A stretch of 64,000 nt of DNA, from contig NZ_JAAKEC010000001.1 of assembly GCF_011038975.1 (NCBI RefSeq), forward strand, positions 1 to 64,000, read 5' to 3'. Within the stretch, counting starts at the first letter, position 1; every line of letters begins with the position of its first letter. Source of the DNA: Adlercreutzia sp. ZJ176. GTDB lineage: Bacteria; Actinomycetota; Coriobacteriia; Coriobacteriales; Eggerthellaceae. The position numbers were made by a program, and so were the translations under genes. This document shows, piece after piece, positions 8,676 to 15,201 of the stretch. Below the pieces are notes generated by a model, which did no database searches, was not told the DNA's origin, and saw only the letters and a list, made by a program, of their open reading frames with translations.

Positions 8676-9200
8676 CTACTTGCGGTCGAAGAAGGGGCTC
8701 TTCGACGAGATGCTCACGACGATGCCGTACACCTGGCGCACGCCCTCGCCGAGCATCCCCAGGCGCTGCGCGGCGAGGCCCGCCGAGAACATGACGCGCG
8801 TGTCGACGCGATGGTCCGTCGCCGTCGCGCAGGCGGACCCCAGCGCGATGCCCACGTCCACGCTGTTGATGGCGCATGGCACGCCCTGCGAGCGCCCCGC
8901 ACAGGTGGCGAAGCCGCAATGCCCGCAGTTGAGCCCGTGCGCCTTCTCGCGCGTGCCGACGAGCACCACGCACTCGCTCGCGCGCACGTTGTTCGCGTCG
9001 CGCAGGAAGAACTTGAAGCCCGTCTCCTCCGACACGCGCTCCATCTCCTGCGCGAGGCGCTCGGCGTCATCACCGTCAACCACGGCGCACTCCACGATGT
9101 CGACGCCCTTGCCCTTCGGGGCCGTGCGCGCCGCCACCATCATCTTCTGCGCGATGTCGACCGCCTGCGCGTGCCGCAGATCGCGTTCGTTCATGATCAT
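8676..9200 (-). CDS. DUF2148 iron-sulfur domain protein
   Basis: This 174-residue protein of the ferredoxin-domain family (COG4739 type) is found in anaerobes and has no firm function. The diagnostic cysteine cluster LNCGHCGFATC is near residue 110, with a further SVDVGIALGSACATATDHRVDTRVM block. It is probably a small Fe-S redox protein. The ATG at 9200 was chosen for its GAGGAG ribosome site six bases upstream. A longer frame extends through the pentanucleotide repeats upstream and would add a basic Arg/Lys/Thr repeat tail that is not family-like. Confidence 0.75.
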   Translation of the reverse strand: MIMNERDLRHAQAVDIAQKMMVAARTAPKGKGVDIVECAVVDGDDAERLAQEMERVSEETGFKFFLRDANNVRASECVVLVGTREKAHGLNCGHCGFATCAGRSQGVPCAINSVDVGIALGSACATATDHRVDTRVMFSAGLAAQRLGMLGEGVRQVYGIVVSISSKSPFFDRK

Positions 9201-9215
9201 AAGGTTCTCCTCGCC

Positions 9216-9275
9216 TCTTCTCGTCTCTTCTCGTCTTGTCTTGTCTCGTCTCGTCTTGTCTCGTCTCGTCTTGCA
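9216..9275. repeat. pentanucleotide microsatellite upstream of the DUF2148 gene
   Basis: Around ten units of CTCGT/CTTGT run head to tail just upstream of the ribosome site of the minus-strand DUF2148 gene. Slippage would change leader length or promoter spacing. Confidence 0.7.
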
Positions 9276-9344
9276 GCTCAATGCCGCGTTTGCTTCGCCG
9301 CGCGCCCGCGAAAGGGCGCCCCGGTGCTTTCACCGCTCCCCCCT

Positions 9345-9422
9345 CTCCTTCTCCCTCTCCTTCTCCCTCTCCTTCTCCCTCTCCTTCTCCCTCTCCTTCT
9401 CCCTCTCCTTCTCCCTCTCCTC
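9345..9422. repeat. 12-base tandem repeat (CTCCTTCTCCCT)
   Basis: About six and a half nearly perfect copies of a pyrimidine-only 12-mer. The strand asymmetry (all C/T on plus) makes it a possible triplex-prone tract. It lies in the 490-base gap between the aminopeptidase and DUF2148 genes. Confidence 0.75.
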
Positions 9423-9458
9423 CTGCTGCTTTCTTCCGGCGTGTTTTTCTTCCGGCGT

Positions 9459-9484
9459 GTTTTGCGAAACGCGTTTCGAAAAAC
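9459..9484. repeat. second copy of the GTTTTGCGAAACG palindrome
   Basis: Identical to the palindrome at 6656-6681 except for one G-to-A change in the right arm. It ends nine bases before the core of a parS site. Confidence 0.7.
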
Positions 9485-9486
9485 CG

Positions 9487-9514
9487 CCCGATTGTTTCAC
9501 GTGAAACAATCGGG
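9487..9514. promoter_or_regulatory. parS: parS centromere site (perfect), copy 1
   Basis: The 16-bp core TGTTTCACGTGAAACA at 9493-9508 equals the ParB-binding consensus of most bacteria. Symmetry extends to a perfect 28-bp palindrome here. ParB (Spo0J) would load at this site as a CTPase clamp for chromosome segregation. Confidence 0.9.
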
Positions 9515-9612
9515 GGCGGTCGCGCGCGAGCTCACACACGAAGGTTGCGCGAAGTGCGCGAATCAACGCACGGAACCGCGCGTGAGGGGAAGCGGGATCA
9601 CGCGCACGAGAG

Positions 9613-9680
9613 TTCGTATTACGAGCTCAACAGGATCGCACGGAGGTTCACATTACGCGTTCAACAAGATCGCGCAGGGG
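9613..9680. repeat. 34-base direct repeat next to the aminopeptidase 3' end
   Basis: Units starting at 9613 and 9647 share the pattern TTC(G/A)(T/C)ATTACG(A/C)G(C/T)TCAACA(G/A)GATCGC with a few substitutions. A third partial match, TACGTTACGCGTTCAGTAGG, falls at the end of the aminopeptidase gene. This looks like degenerate duplication of the gene's 3' tail. Confidence 0.5.
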
Positions 9681-9690
9681 TGGGGGTACG

Positions 9691-11346
9691 TTACGCGTTC
9701 AGTAGGAACGCCTCGTAGCCGCGGCGCGCCTCGTAGATATCGGCCTTGCTGGTGACCTCCCACGGCGCGTGCATCGAGAGCACCGGCACGCCCGAGTCGA
9801 TGACGTCCATGCCGAAGCGCGCGGGGATGTACGCGATGGTGCCGCCGCCGCCCGCATCGACTTTGCCCAGCTCGGCGGTCTGGAAGCTCACCTGCGCGTC
9901 GTCCATCACGCGGCGGACGCGCGCCACGTACTCGGCGCTCGCGTCGTTCGAGCCGCTCTTGCCGCGCGCGCCCGTGTACTTGTTGAACACGAGGCCGCGG
10001 CCGAGGAACGCGGCGTTCTTCGCCTCGAACACGCTCGCGTAGGCCGGGTCGAAACCCGCGCTCACGTCGGACGAGAGCATGCGCGAGTTCGCCAGCGCGC
10101 GGCGCAGCGGCAGCGTGCCGCCCTCGCCGACGAGCTCCATGACCTCGGCGATGGCGTTCTCGAAGAGCGCCGACTCCATGCCGGTGGCGCCCACGCTGCC
10201 GATCTCCTCCTTGTCGACCAGGACGGTCACGGCCGTACGACGCGGGACGGGCGCGCCCTCGGCGGCCAGCGCCAGCTGCGCCACGAGCGACGTGTAGGCG
10301 CACACGCGGTCGTCCTGCCCGTAGCCGATGACCATGCTGCGGTCGAAGCCCAGCTCGCGCGCGCGGCCGGCGGGGACCACCTCGAGCTCGGCGGAGAGGA
10401 AGTCCTCCTCGGCGATGCCGTACTTTTCCTCGAGCAGCTTGAGCGCGAGCGCCCTCACCGGTTCCTTCACCTGGTCCTTGGGAGAAGAGCCCCCTCCCTG
10501 GTCGTTCGTAACGCCAGCGAGGGTTTCCGTGGCGCCCGAGATTGACGGGCTGGCGGGGGCGAAGCCTCCTTCGGTAGGCGAGCCTCCGTCAGCCCGGCAA
10601 GACTGGGTGCCACGGGAAGCCGCAGCGTTTGCAACGTCAGCAGCCGCAGCGCTCACATCGTTCGCAACGCCGTCGAGCGCAGCAGCTGTGTCGCTCGCGT
10701 CGTTCGCGTCGTTTGCGCCGTCAGGACGAGCGGAACAGCAAAGCGGCCTGTTCCCCACGAGCAGGTCGAGGTCCTCCCCCTCCACGATCTTGTTCCCGCT
10801 CTTCTCCATCTGCGCGCGGCCGAGGTGCGGCAGCAGGTCGGTCACGCAGAACACCGGGTCGCCCTCGTCCTCTCCGATCACCACGTCGACCACCGTGCCG
10901 TCGGTCTTCGCCACCACGCCGTGCAGCGCGAGCGGCAGCGCCACCCACTGGTAGTTCTTGATGCCGCCGTAGTAGTGCGTGTCGAGCAGGGCGAATCCGT
11001 CCTTCTCGTACAGCGGGTTCTGCTTGAGGTCGAGCCGCGGCGAGTCGATGTGCGCGCCCAGGATGTTCATGCCGTCCTGCAGGGGCTCGGCGCCCACGTG
11101 CACGAGCACGATCGCCTTGCCGTGCGCGTGCGTCCACACCTTGTCGCCCGGCTTGAGCGCAAGCCCGTTCTCCACGCACGCGTCGAGGCTGCGGTACCCC
11201 GCCTTCCCCGCCAGCTTCATCATCTCCTGAGCGCACTCGCGCTCGGTCTTGCACTTCGAGATGAAGTCGATGTAGTCGGCCGCCAGCGCGTCAACCTCGG
11301 CCAGCGCCGCCTCATCGTACTTCTTCCACGCCACCTCACGTTCCAT
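9691..11346 (-). CDS. M18-family aminopeptidase with an 87-residue insert
   Basis: This is a cytosolic dodecameric zinc/cobalt aminopeptidase of the ApeB/aspartyl aminopeptidase type. Metal-site motifs are present: GAHIDSPRLDL with His99 and Asp101, VDKEEIGSVGATG with the catalytic glutamates, and MLSSDVSAGFDP. Near the end, SMHAPWEV supplies the last histidine ligand. Between GNRPL (ends residue 202) and KDQVKEPV (from 290) lies a low-complexity block rich in Ala, Asp, Asn, Gly and Ser that homologues lack; there the two flanks are nearly adjacent. The frame stays open through it. At DNA level it contains an inverted-repeat element (10512-10640). It should sit on the surface as a disordered loop; whether the enzyme stays active is unknown. 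Confidence 0.88.
   Translation of the reverse strand: MEREVAWKKYDEAALAEVDALAADYIDFISKCKTERECAQEMMKLAGKAGYRSLDACVENGLALKPGDKVWTHAHGKAIVLVHVGAEPLQDGMNILGAHIDSPRLDLKQNPLYEKDGFALLDTHYYGGIKNYQWVALPLALHGVVAKTDGTVVDVVIGEDEGDPVFCVTDLLPHLGRAQMEKSGNKIVEGEDLDLLVGNRPLCCSARPDGANDANDASDTAAALDGVANDVSAAAADVANAAASRGTQSCRADGGSPTEGGFAPASPSISGATETLAGVTNDQGGGSSPKDQVKEPVRALALKLLEEKYGIAEEDFLSAELEVVPAGRARELGFDRSMVIGYGQDDRVCAYTSLVAQLALAAEGAPVPRRTAVTVLVDKEEIGSVGATGMESALFENAIAEVMELVGEGGTLPLRRALANSRMLSSDVSAGFDPAYASVFEAKNAAFLGRGLVFNKYTGARGKSGSNDASAEYVARVRRVMDDAQVSFQTAELGKVDAGGGGTIAYIPARFGMDVIDSGVPVLSMHAPWEVTSKADIYEARRGYEAFLLNA
10512..10640. mobile_element. MITE-like inverted-repeat element inserted in frame in the aminopeptidase gene
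   Basis: The ends are imperfect inverted repeats: left AGCGAGGGTTTCCGTGGCGC, and right, read in reverse, GCTGCGGCTTCCCGTGGCAC. The same two ends flank the element at 15003-15190. No transposase is encoded, so it is a non-autonomous palindromic element by this reading. Confidence 0.55.
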
Positions 11347-11492
11347 GGTTCCACGTTCCTTCCCGAAGGCGCGCCCGCCTCGCGCGGGTGCGGCCCTCGC
11401 AGCTGGCTTTCGCAGCTGGTCAGTTACCCGTCATGTCTCGTCGCCCATTATACGGCGTACGGCGGCTTCGCGCGAGCAAGTCACCGTACGGA

Positions 11493-11508
11493 TGTTTCAC
11501 GTGAAACA
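11493..11508. promoter_or_regulatory. parS: parS centromere site (perfect), copy 2
   Basis: TGTTTCACGTGAAACA exactly, in the 424-base gap between the aminopeptidase start and rubrerythrin. The rest of the gap is GC-rich and featureless apart from the rubrerythrin promoter. Confidence 0.9.
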
Positions 11509-11688
11509 TTTTCACGCCGCGGCTGGTTGGCCGGACGGCCGCTCCCCCCCCCGCCGGGCGCGGCGCGCTTCGCCAGCTTCCGCCAGCCGCCGAGCGCTCG
11601 CCAGCCGCACCAAAACGCTTGCCACGCGCCTGACGAAAGTTTCCCTTGGCTTACGCTCGTTTCTTGTCGGAAATATCGCCGCGCACGC

Positions 11689-11717
11689 TGGCACCCTGAG
11701 CGCGGCGCTTCTATAAT
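11689..11717 (+). promoter_or_regulatory. predicted rubrerythrin promoter
   Basis: A perfect TATAAT (11712-11717) lies 17 bases from TGGCAC, 53 bases before the start codon. The weak -35 suggests dependence on an activator or simple reliance on the strong -10. Confidence 0.45.
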
Positions 11718-11770
11718 GTGCGAGATCCATCAATGGAGCATCCCCAGGAGACGAGGAAAAGGAGCTTTAC

Positions 11771-12379
11771 ATGAAGGTTCGCGCGAACATCCCCACCGCC
11801 GGCAACTCCACCAACTTCAACATCGTGGCTGACAGCACCACCACCGTGGGCACCACGCTCGAGAACCTGAAGGCCGCCGTGTGCGGCGAGACGGGCGCCT
11901 CCGCGAAGTACGCCGCCTGCGCCGTCGCCGCGCGCGAGCAGGGCTATGACCAGATCGCCCGCCTGTTCGAGGCCACTTCCGCCGCCGAGCAGGTGCACAT
12001 CGGCCTCGAGGCCGCCGTCATCAAGGGCATGGAGCCCGACTACGAGCGCCCCGCCGCTCCGGCCGCCGAGGGCGCTGCCACCGACCTCAACCTGATCGCA
12101 GGCGCCATGGGCGAGATCTACGAGACCTCCGACATGTACCCGGCGTTCATCGCGAAGGCCGTCGAGGAGGGTGAGAAGAAGGCCGTGCAGGTGTTCACCC
12201 GCGCCAAGCTCGCCGAGTCCGTGCACGCCGAGCTGTACCTGCAGGCGTACAACGACATCGACGCCGCCGATGACGACGCGTACTACCTGTGCCCCGTGTG
12301 CGGCTACATCCACAAGGGCGACGACTTCGACAAGTGCCCCATCTGCCTCTGCCCGAAGGACAAGTTCAAGGCTTTCTAG
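11771..12379 (+). CDS. rbr: rubrerythrin
   Basis: This non-haem di-iron peroxidase protects anaerobes from hydrogen peroxide. The 202-residue protein has an N-terminal ferritin-like four-helix domain (about 1-165) and a C-terminal rubredoxin domain with CPVCGYIHKGDDFDKCPIC, supplying the FeS4 site. Helix glutamates that bind the di-iron centre are visible (for example in AEQVHIGLE and AESVHAELY). The ATG follows GAGGAAAAGGAG. It is monocistronic, with its own promoter and a stable hairpin six bases after the stop. Confidence 0.95.
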   Translation: MKVRANIPTAGNSTNFNIVADSTTTVGTTLENLKAAVCGETGASAKYAACAVAAREQGYDQIARLFEATSAAEQVHIGLEAAVIKGMEPDYERPAAPAAEGAATDLNLIAGAMGEIYETSDMYPAFIAKAVEEGEKKAVQVFTRAKLAESVHAELYLQAYNDIDAADDDAYYLCPVCGYIHKGDDFDKCPICLCPKDKFKAF

Positions 12380-12384
12380 CATTG

Positions 12385-12416
12385 CGTTCCGTCGTCGCTG
12401 ACGCAACGACGGAACG
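12385..12416 (+). terminator. stable hairpin directly after rubrerythrin
   Basis: CGTTCCGTCGT pairs perfectly with ACGACGGAACG across a 10-base loop, five bases after the stop codon. There is no U-tract, so it may protect the 3' end or act with the true terminator at 12559-12587. Confidence 0.5.
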
Positions 12417-12558
12417 GCCCGACGCTGCGAAGCGCAGAGGCACCCGCCCTTGTCGCTCCAAGCGAGGCTCGCGTACGAAATACGCTTCGCCTCGCTTTCG
12501 CGCCAGTTGCGAACACCTCCGCGCTTCTCGCTGACGTTGACTCATAGCGTGAGATAGG

Positions 12559-12587
12559 AGAAGGACCGCTGCGGTCCTTCTCTTTTT
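12559..12587 (+). terminator. intrinsic terminator
   Basis: AGAAGGACCG pairs with the complementary arm ending at 12581 and is followed by CTTTTTG. It reads in the plus direction, 180 bases after rubrerythrin and just before the convergent phosphoesterase gene. The sequence between the two hairpins contains another imperfect stem but no gene. Confidence 0.7.
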
Positions 12588-12589
12588 GT

Positions 12590-13120
12590 CTATCCCCAGG
12601 TAAAGATGGGCTTTCCGCCAAGGGACTCCACGCGGGCCTCGAGGATGCGCCCCTCGCTCACCTGCACCTTCGCTATGCTGCGGGAGAAGCCCCCGCGCGG
12701 GAGGGAGGCCGAGCCGGGGCAGATGAGCAGGCTGGCGGGACGCGCCTCGGGGCCCGTCTCGAGTTTCGGCACGTGCGTGTGGCCGTGCACGAGCACCTGC
12801 GGGATGGAGTCGCCCGGCGCCAGCGCGCTCGACCCCGCGTACGTGATGCGCACATCCTGCGGGTAGTGCGCCACCAAGAAGCGCACGCCGCCGACCACGG
12901 GGCGCGCGAAGCGCGTGACCGCGCTGCCGTACTCGGGGAAGTCGTTGTTGCCGAGGACGGCGGTCACCGGCGCGATGCACGCGAGCTCGCGCAGGATCGC
13001 CGGCCCGCAGATGTCGCCCGCGTGGATGATGTGGTCGCAGTCGGACAGCGCCGCGAAGGCGCGCGCGTCAAGCGTGCCGTGCGTGTCGGATATGATGCCC
13101 ACCCATGTCATGGCGTCCAT
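12590..13120 (-). CDS. YfcE/MJ0936-type metallophosphoesterase
   Basis: This 176-residue calcineurin-like phosphoesterase probably hydrolyses phosphodiesters with two metal ions. Signature motifs follow in order: GIISDTHG (near 8-15), HAGDICG (near 33), VLGNNDFP (near 58) and VHGHTHVP (near 112). The longer frame to 13225 adds residues without family similarity, so the ATG at 13120 (MDAMTWVG) was chosen; the next ATG, at 13111, is equally possible because no clear ribosome site marks either. It is convergent with rubrerythrin. Confidence 0.85.
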   Translation of the reverse strand: MDAMTWVGIISDTHGTLDARAFAALSDCDHIIHAGDICGPAILRELACIAPVTAVLGNNDFPEYGSAVTRFARPVVGGVRFLVAHYPQDVRITYAGSSALAPGDSIPQVLVHGHTHVPKLETGPEARPASLLICPGSASLPRGGFSRSIAKVQVSEGRILEARVESLGGKPIFTWG

Positions 13121-13454
13121 GATAGCATGCGCCGCACAGCGGAAAGGGCGCGTGGCGAAATGCAGGGAGCCAGGTGCCGCACCATAAAAAGAGCGCGCAG
13201 CGCCTTCGCGCAACGCCCCGCCCAACAGACGTCAACAGCTGGGTAACCGTGCGGCGTTTCTGCGCTCGCGGGGCGCGCGAGCTGGCATACTTCTCATTGC
13301 GGAACGGAAACGAAGCAAGAAACGCCTTGCTTTCCCATCCTTTCCTTCTTCTCTCTCCTTAGGCGCTGGCCTCATCCACCAGCGCCGCCCGAGAGCCGCC
13401 CTCCCCGGCGACCTCGGGCCGATGCCGCCGCCAACGGCATCACTCCTCCTTTAA

Positions 13455-13486
13455 GGGAAGGCGGCCCACCCCCTGGCCGCCTTCCC
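13455..13486. terminator. strong hairpin (12-bp stem)
   Basis: GGGAAGGCGGCC (13455-13466) and its complement (13475-13486) flank an 8-base loop. On the minus strand the stem is followed by TTAAAGGAGGAGTGATG, a ribosome-site-like sequence leading into a 22-codon frame ending at 13372, which I do not consider a proven gene. The hairpin could terminate minus-strand transcripts from the azoreductase gene. Confidence 0.4.
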
Positions 13487-13493
13487 GCACGCT

Positions 13494-13719
13494 TGCAGAA
13501 AAACATCGGCATTTTGGCAGAAATCTTCAGATATTTGTCGATCAGTTACCCGCTGAGGGCAACATCCGCACTTGCGGTAGTGCTCTATCATACAAAATAC
13601 CTGTTCGCAGTTGCGCTATTATTTTGCAATGCGCAGAGCGGCAACTTCAAATGGGCTTCATGCCACAGAAATCGACAAATATCTGAAGATTTCTGCCAAA
13701 AACACCTTGAAAATCTGCA
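13494..13719. mobile_element. MITE-like element with 49-base inverted ends
   Basis: Arms at 13494-13542 and 13671-13719 are equally long. The inner 31 bases of each arm (TTTTGGCAGAAATCTTCAG... at 13512-13542 and the complement at 13671-13701) match perfectly, and the outermost six (TGCAGA/TCTGCA) match again. The 128-base centre is clearly more AT-rich than the surroundings and has no credible ORF. Read as a transcript it would be one long hairpin. Confidence 0.6.
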
Positions 13720-13769
13720 CGGCACGCCAGGGCTCGCCGGCGCAGCGATACGCCGACGCCCCGCTCCGC

Positions 13770-14357
13770 CTACAGCTCGATGCCGTCCTCGGCGAGCAGC
13801 TCCGCGATCTGCGCGCGGGCCTTCCCCATCTCCTCGTCAACGTCGACGCCCTCGGCGTCGAGCCCGTCGGCCACCACGTAGCGCACCTCGGGGATGCCGA
13901 ACATCTCGGCGAGGGCGCAGATGTAGTCGTAGCCGAGGTTGCGCGTCAGGCGGCTGCCCGCCGTGGTGAGGTAGGTGATGCGGCGCGCCTGGCACAGGCC
14001 CTCGTAGCGCGCGTCGGGCGTGAAGTGGAACGTGACGTTGTCCACGCTCACGTGCTCGATGTAGGTCTTGAGCGCGGCGGGAAAGGCGAGGTCCCAGTAC
14101 GGCGCGCCGATGACGATGTCATCGGCCTCGGCGAACTGATGGGCCAGGTCGAACACGTCATCGTCATACACGCCGCGGCGCTGCAGCTGCGAGCGGAACG
14201 CCACCTTCTGCGCCGACAGCGACGTCAGGTGCAGCTGCTCCAGGTTGACCTCGCGCACCGCCGCGCCCGCGCGCTTGACCGCACCCAGATACGCGCGGCA
14301 CAGCTGCAGCGTGCGCGACTGCTCGCCGCGAATGCAGGCGTTCACAAACAGAACCAT
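13770..14357 (-). CDS. FMN-dependent NADH-azoreductase-like flavodoxin-fold protein
   Basis: This 195-residue protein of the AzoR/NQO2-like flavodoxin fold would reduce quinones or azo compounds with NAD(P)H. It starts MVLFVNACIRGEQSRT, with the FMN phosphate-binding loop directly after the first strand, and has GAPYWDLAFPAALKTYIEHV near 95-115 and TTAGSRL near 140, both typical. The ATG at 14357 has GGGGGAG six bases upstream; the longer frame to 14444 lacks a ribosome site. It stands alone between repeats. Confidence 0.75.
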   Translation of the reverse strand: MVLFVNACIRGEQSRTLQLCRAYLGAVKRAGAAVREVNLEQLHLTSLSAQKVAFRSQLQRRGVYDDDVFDLAHQFAEADDIVIGAPYWDLAFPAALKTYIEHVSVDNVTFHFTPDARYEGLCQARRITYLTTAGSRLTRNLGYDYICALAEMFGIPEVRYVVADGLDAEGVDVDEEMGKARAQIAELLAEDGIEL

Positions 14358-14653
14358 CTCGAGCTCCCCCTCATCCCTTCGCTTGCGCGTCGCCGCGCCG
14401 CCTCGCCCCAAGCCGCCTCGCAGGCAAATGGGGTGAGCGCCCATGGTACGCCCCTGCGCGGGGAAAGGGAGGATGCGCTGCCGCGCCTCGTGCCAGCGGG
14501 CGCTTCGGCTTCGCCAGCGGCGGCCTGGTCGGGTTCTAGGTAGGCCTCACGGCTTCTCCAGCGGTATCCCGTTCGAGCCCCGCTCGGCCCTCGCGACGGT
14601 GGCGGCGCCCTGCTCAGCCCTTGCGGCGCTGCCGGCGGCGCCCCGCCCGGGTC
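14358..14653. other. gap without recognised features
   Basis: These 296 GC-rich bases separate the azoreductase start from the YerC-like stop. A GTTCGA motif near 14567 recalls a tRNA T-loop, but no complementary stems flank it. Confidence 0.4.
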
Positions 14654-14944
14654 CTACTCGGCGCGCGCGAGCACCTCGAGCGCCGCCGCGTACCCGCCGG
14701 TGCCGTAGCTCAGGCACTTCGAGACGCGAGCGATGGTGGTGGCGGAGGCGCCCGTGGCCTCCTCGATGGCCGCGTACGACTTGCCCGCCGACAGCAAGCG
14801 CGCCACGGCCAGGCGCTGGGACGTCTCGCGGATCTCGCGGATGGTGAACAAGTCCTCGAGCAGCGCGAAGATGGTGTCCTCGTCGTCAAGCGCGGACAGC
14901 ACGCGCAGCAGGTCGTCCACTTCCCTCGTTCTGATCTCGCTCAT
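14654..14944 (-). CDS. YerC/YecD-type TrpR-like regulator
   Basis: This 96-residue, all-helical protein of the YerC/TrpR-related family has a helix-turn-helix at about 50-75 (GKSYAAIEEATGASATTIARVSKCL). The N-terminal part (LLRVLSALDDEDTIFALLEDLFTIREI) is the family's dimerisation segment. Relatives are small DNA-binding proteins of mostly unknown target. The ATG has GGCGAA as its nearest purine-rich sequence, a weak site. Confidence 0.8.
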   Translation of the reverse strand: MSEIRTREVDDLLRVLSALDDEDTIFALLEDLFTIREIRETSQRLAVARLLSAGKSYAAIEEATGASATTIARVSKCLSYGTGGYAAALEVLARAE

Positions 14945-15002
14945 TCGCCTCTCGCCTTCTTCGCCTTCATCTGTTTATAGCAAATCCCATGCCGCATAAA
15001 GT

Positions 15003-15190
15003 CAGCGAGGGTTCTTGCGGTGCCTGGAATAGCCCCGCCTTGGGGCCAAGTTGGCTTCGCCAACGCCGCGCCCCAAACAGTAAACAGTCCTGTGGACTGT
15101 TTAGAGCTATCTATGCGCCCGAGAGGGCGTGTCCTGAGCAGCTCATCTGAACAGGACCCAGGTACCACAAGAAGCCGCAGCGTCGACCCT
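15003..15190. mobile_element. second copy of the inverted-repeat element found in the aminopeptidase gene
   Basis: Left end AGCGAGGGTTCTTGCGGTGCC and right end (reverse) GCTGCGGCTTCTTGTGGTACC are imperfect inverted repeats and match the ends of the 10512-10640 element. The centre is different and contains a further small hairpin (ACAGTCCTGTGGACTGT at about 15088-15104). It occupies most of the gap between citramalate synthase and the YerC-like gene. Confidence 0.55.
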
Positions 15191-15201
15191 GCGTCTTTGC
15201 G

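Noticed and set aside
6654-9755. A 1,033-codon open frame on the plus strand opposite guaB and the DUF2148 gene
   Set aside because: It is antisense to two well-identified genes, passes through terminators and microsatellites, and has the His/Arg/Val-rich composition typical of shadow frames in GC-rich DNA.
10480-10740. A frameshift or assembly error in the aminopeptidase gene
   Set aside because: The frame is continuous, both flanks are conserved in the same frame, and the inserted sequence has inverted ends shared with another locus.
13372-13440. A 22-codon minus-strand ORF with a good ribosome site after the hairpin at 13455-13486
   Set aside because: Composition is repetitive Gly/Arg/Ala with no supporting context; too short to defend as a gene without expression data.
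13493-13969. A 158-codon plus-strand frame across the 13.5-kb inverted-repeat element
   Set aside because: It consists of both arms of the element and then antisense of the azoreductase gene.
14540-14600. Possible tRNA (GTTCGAGCC-like T-loop)
   Set aside because: The flanking bases do not pair into T or acceptor stems and no anticodon arm can be drawn.
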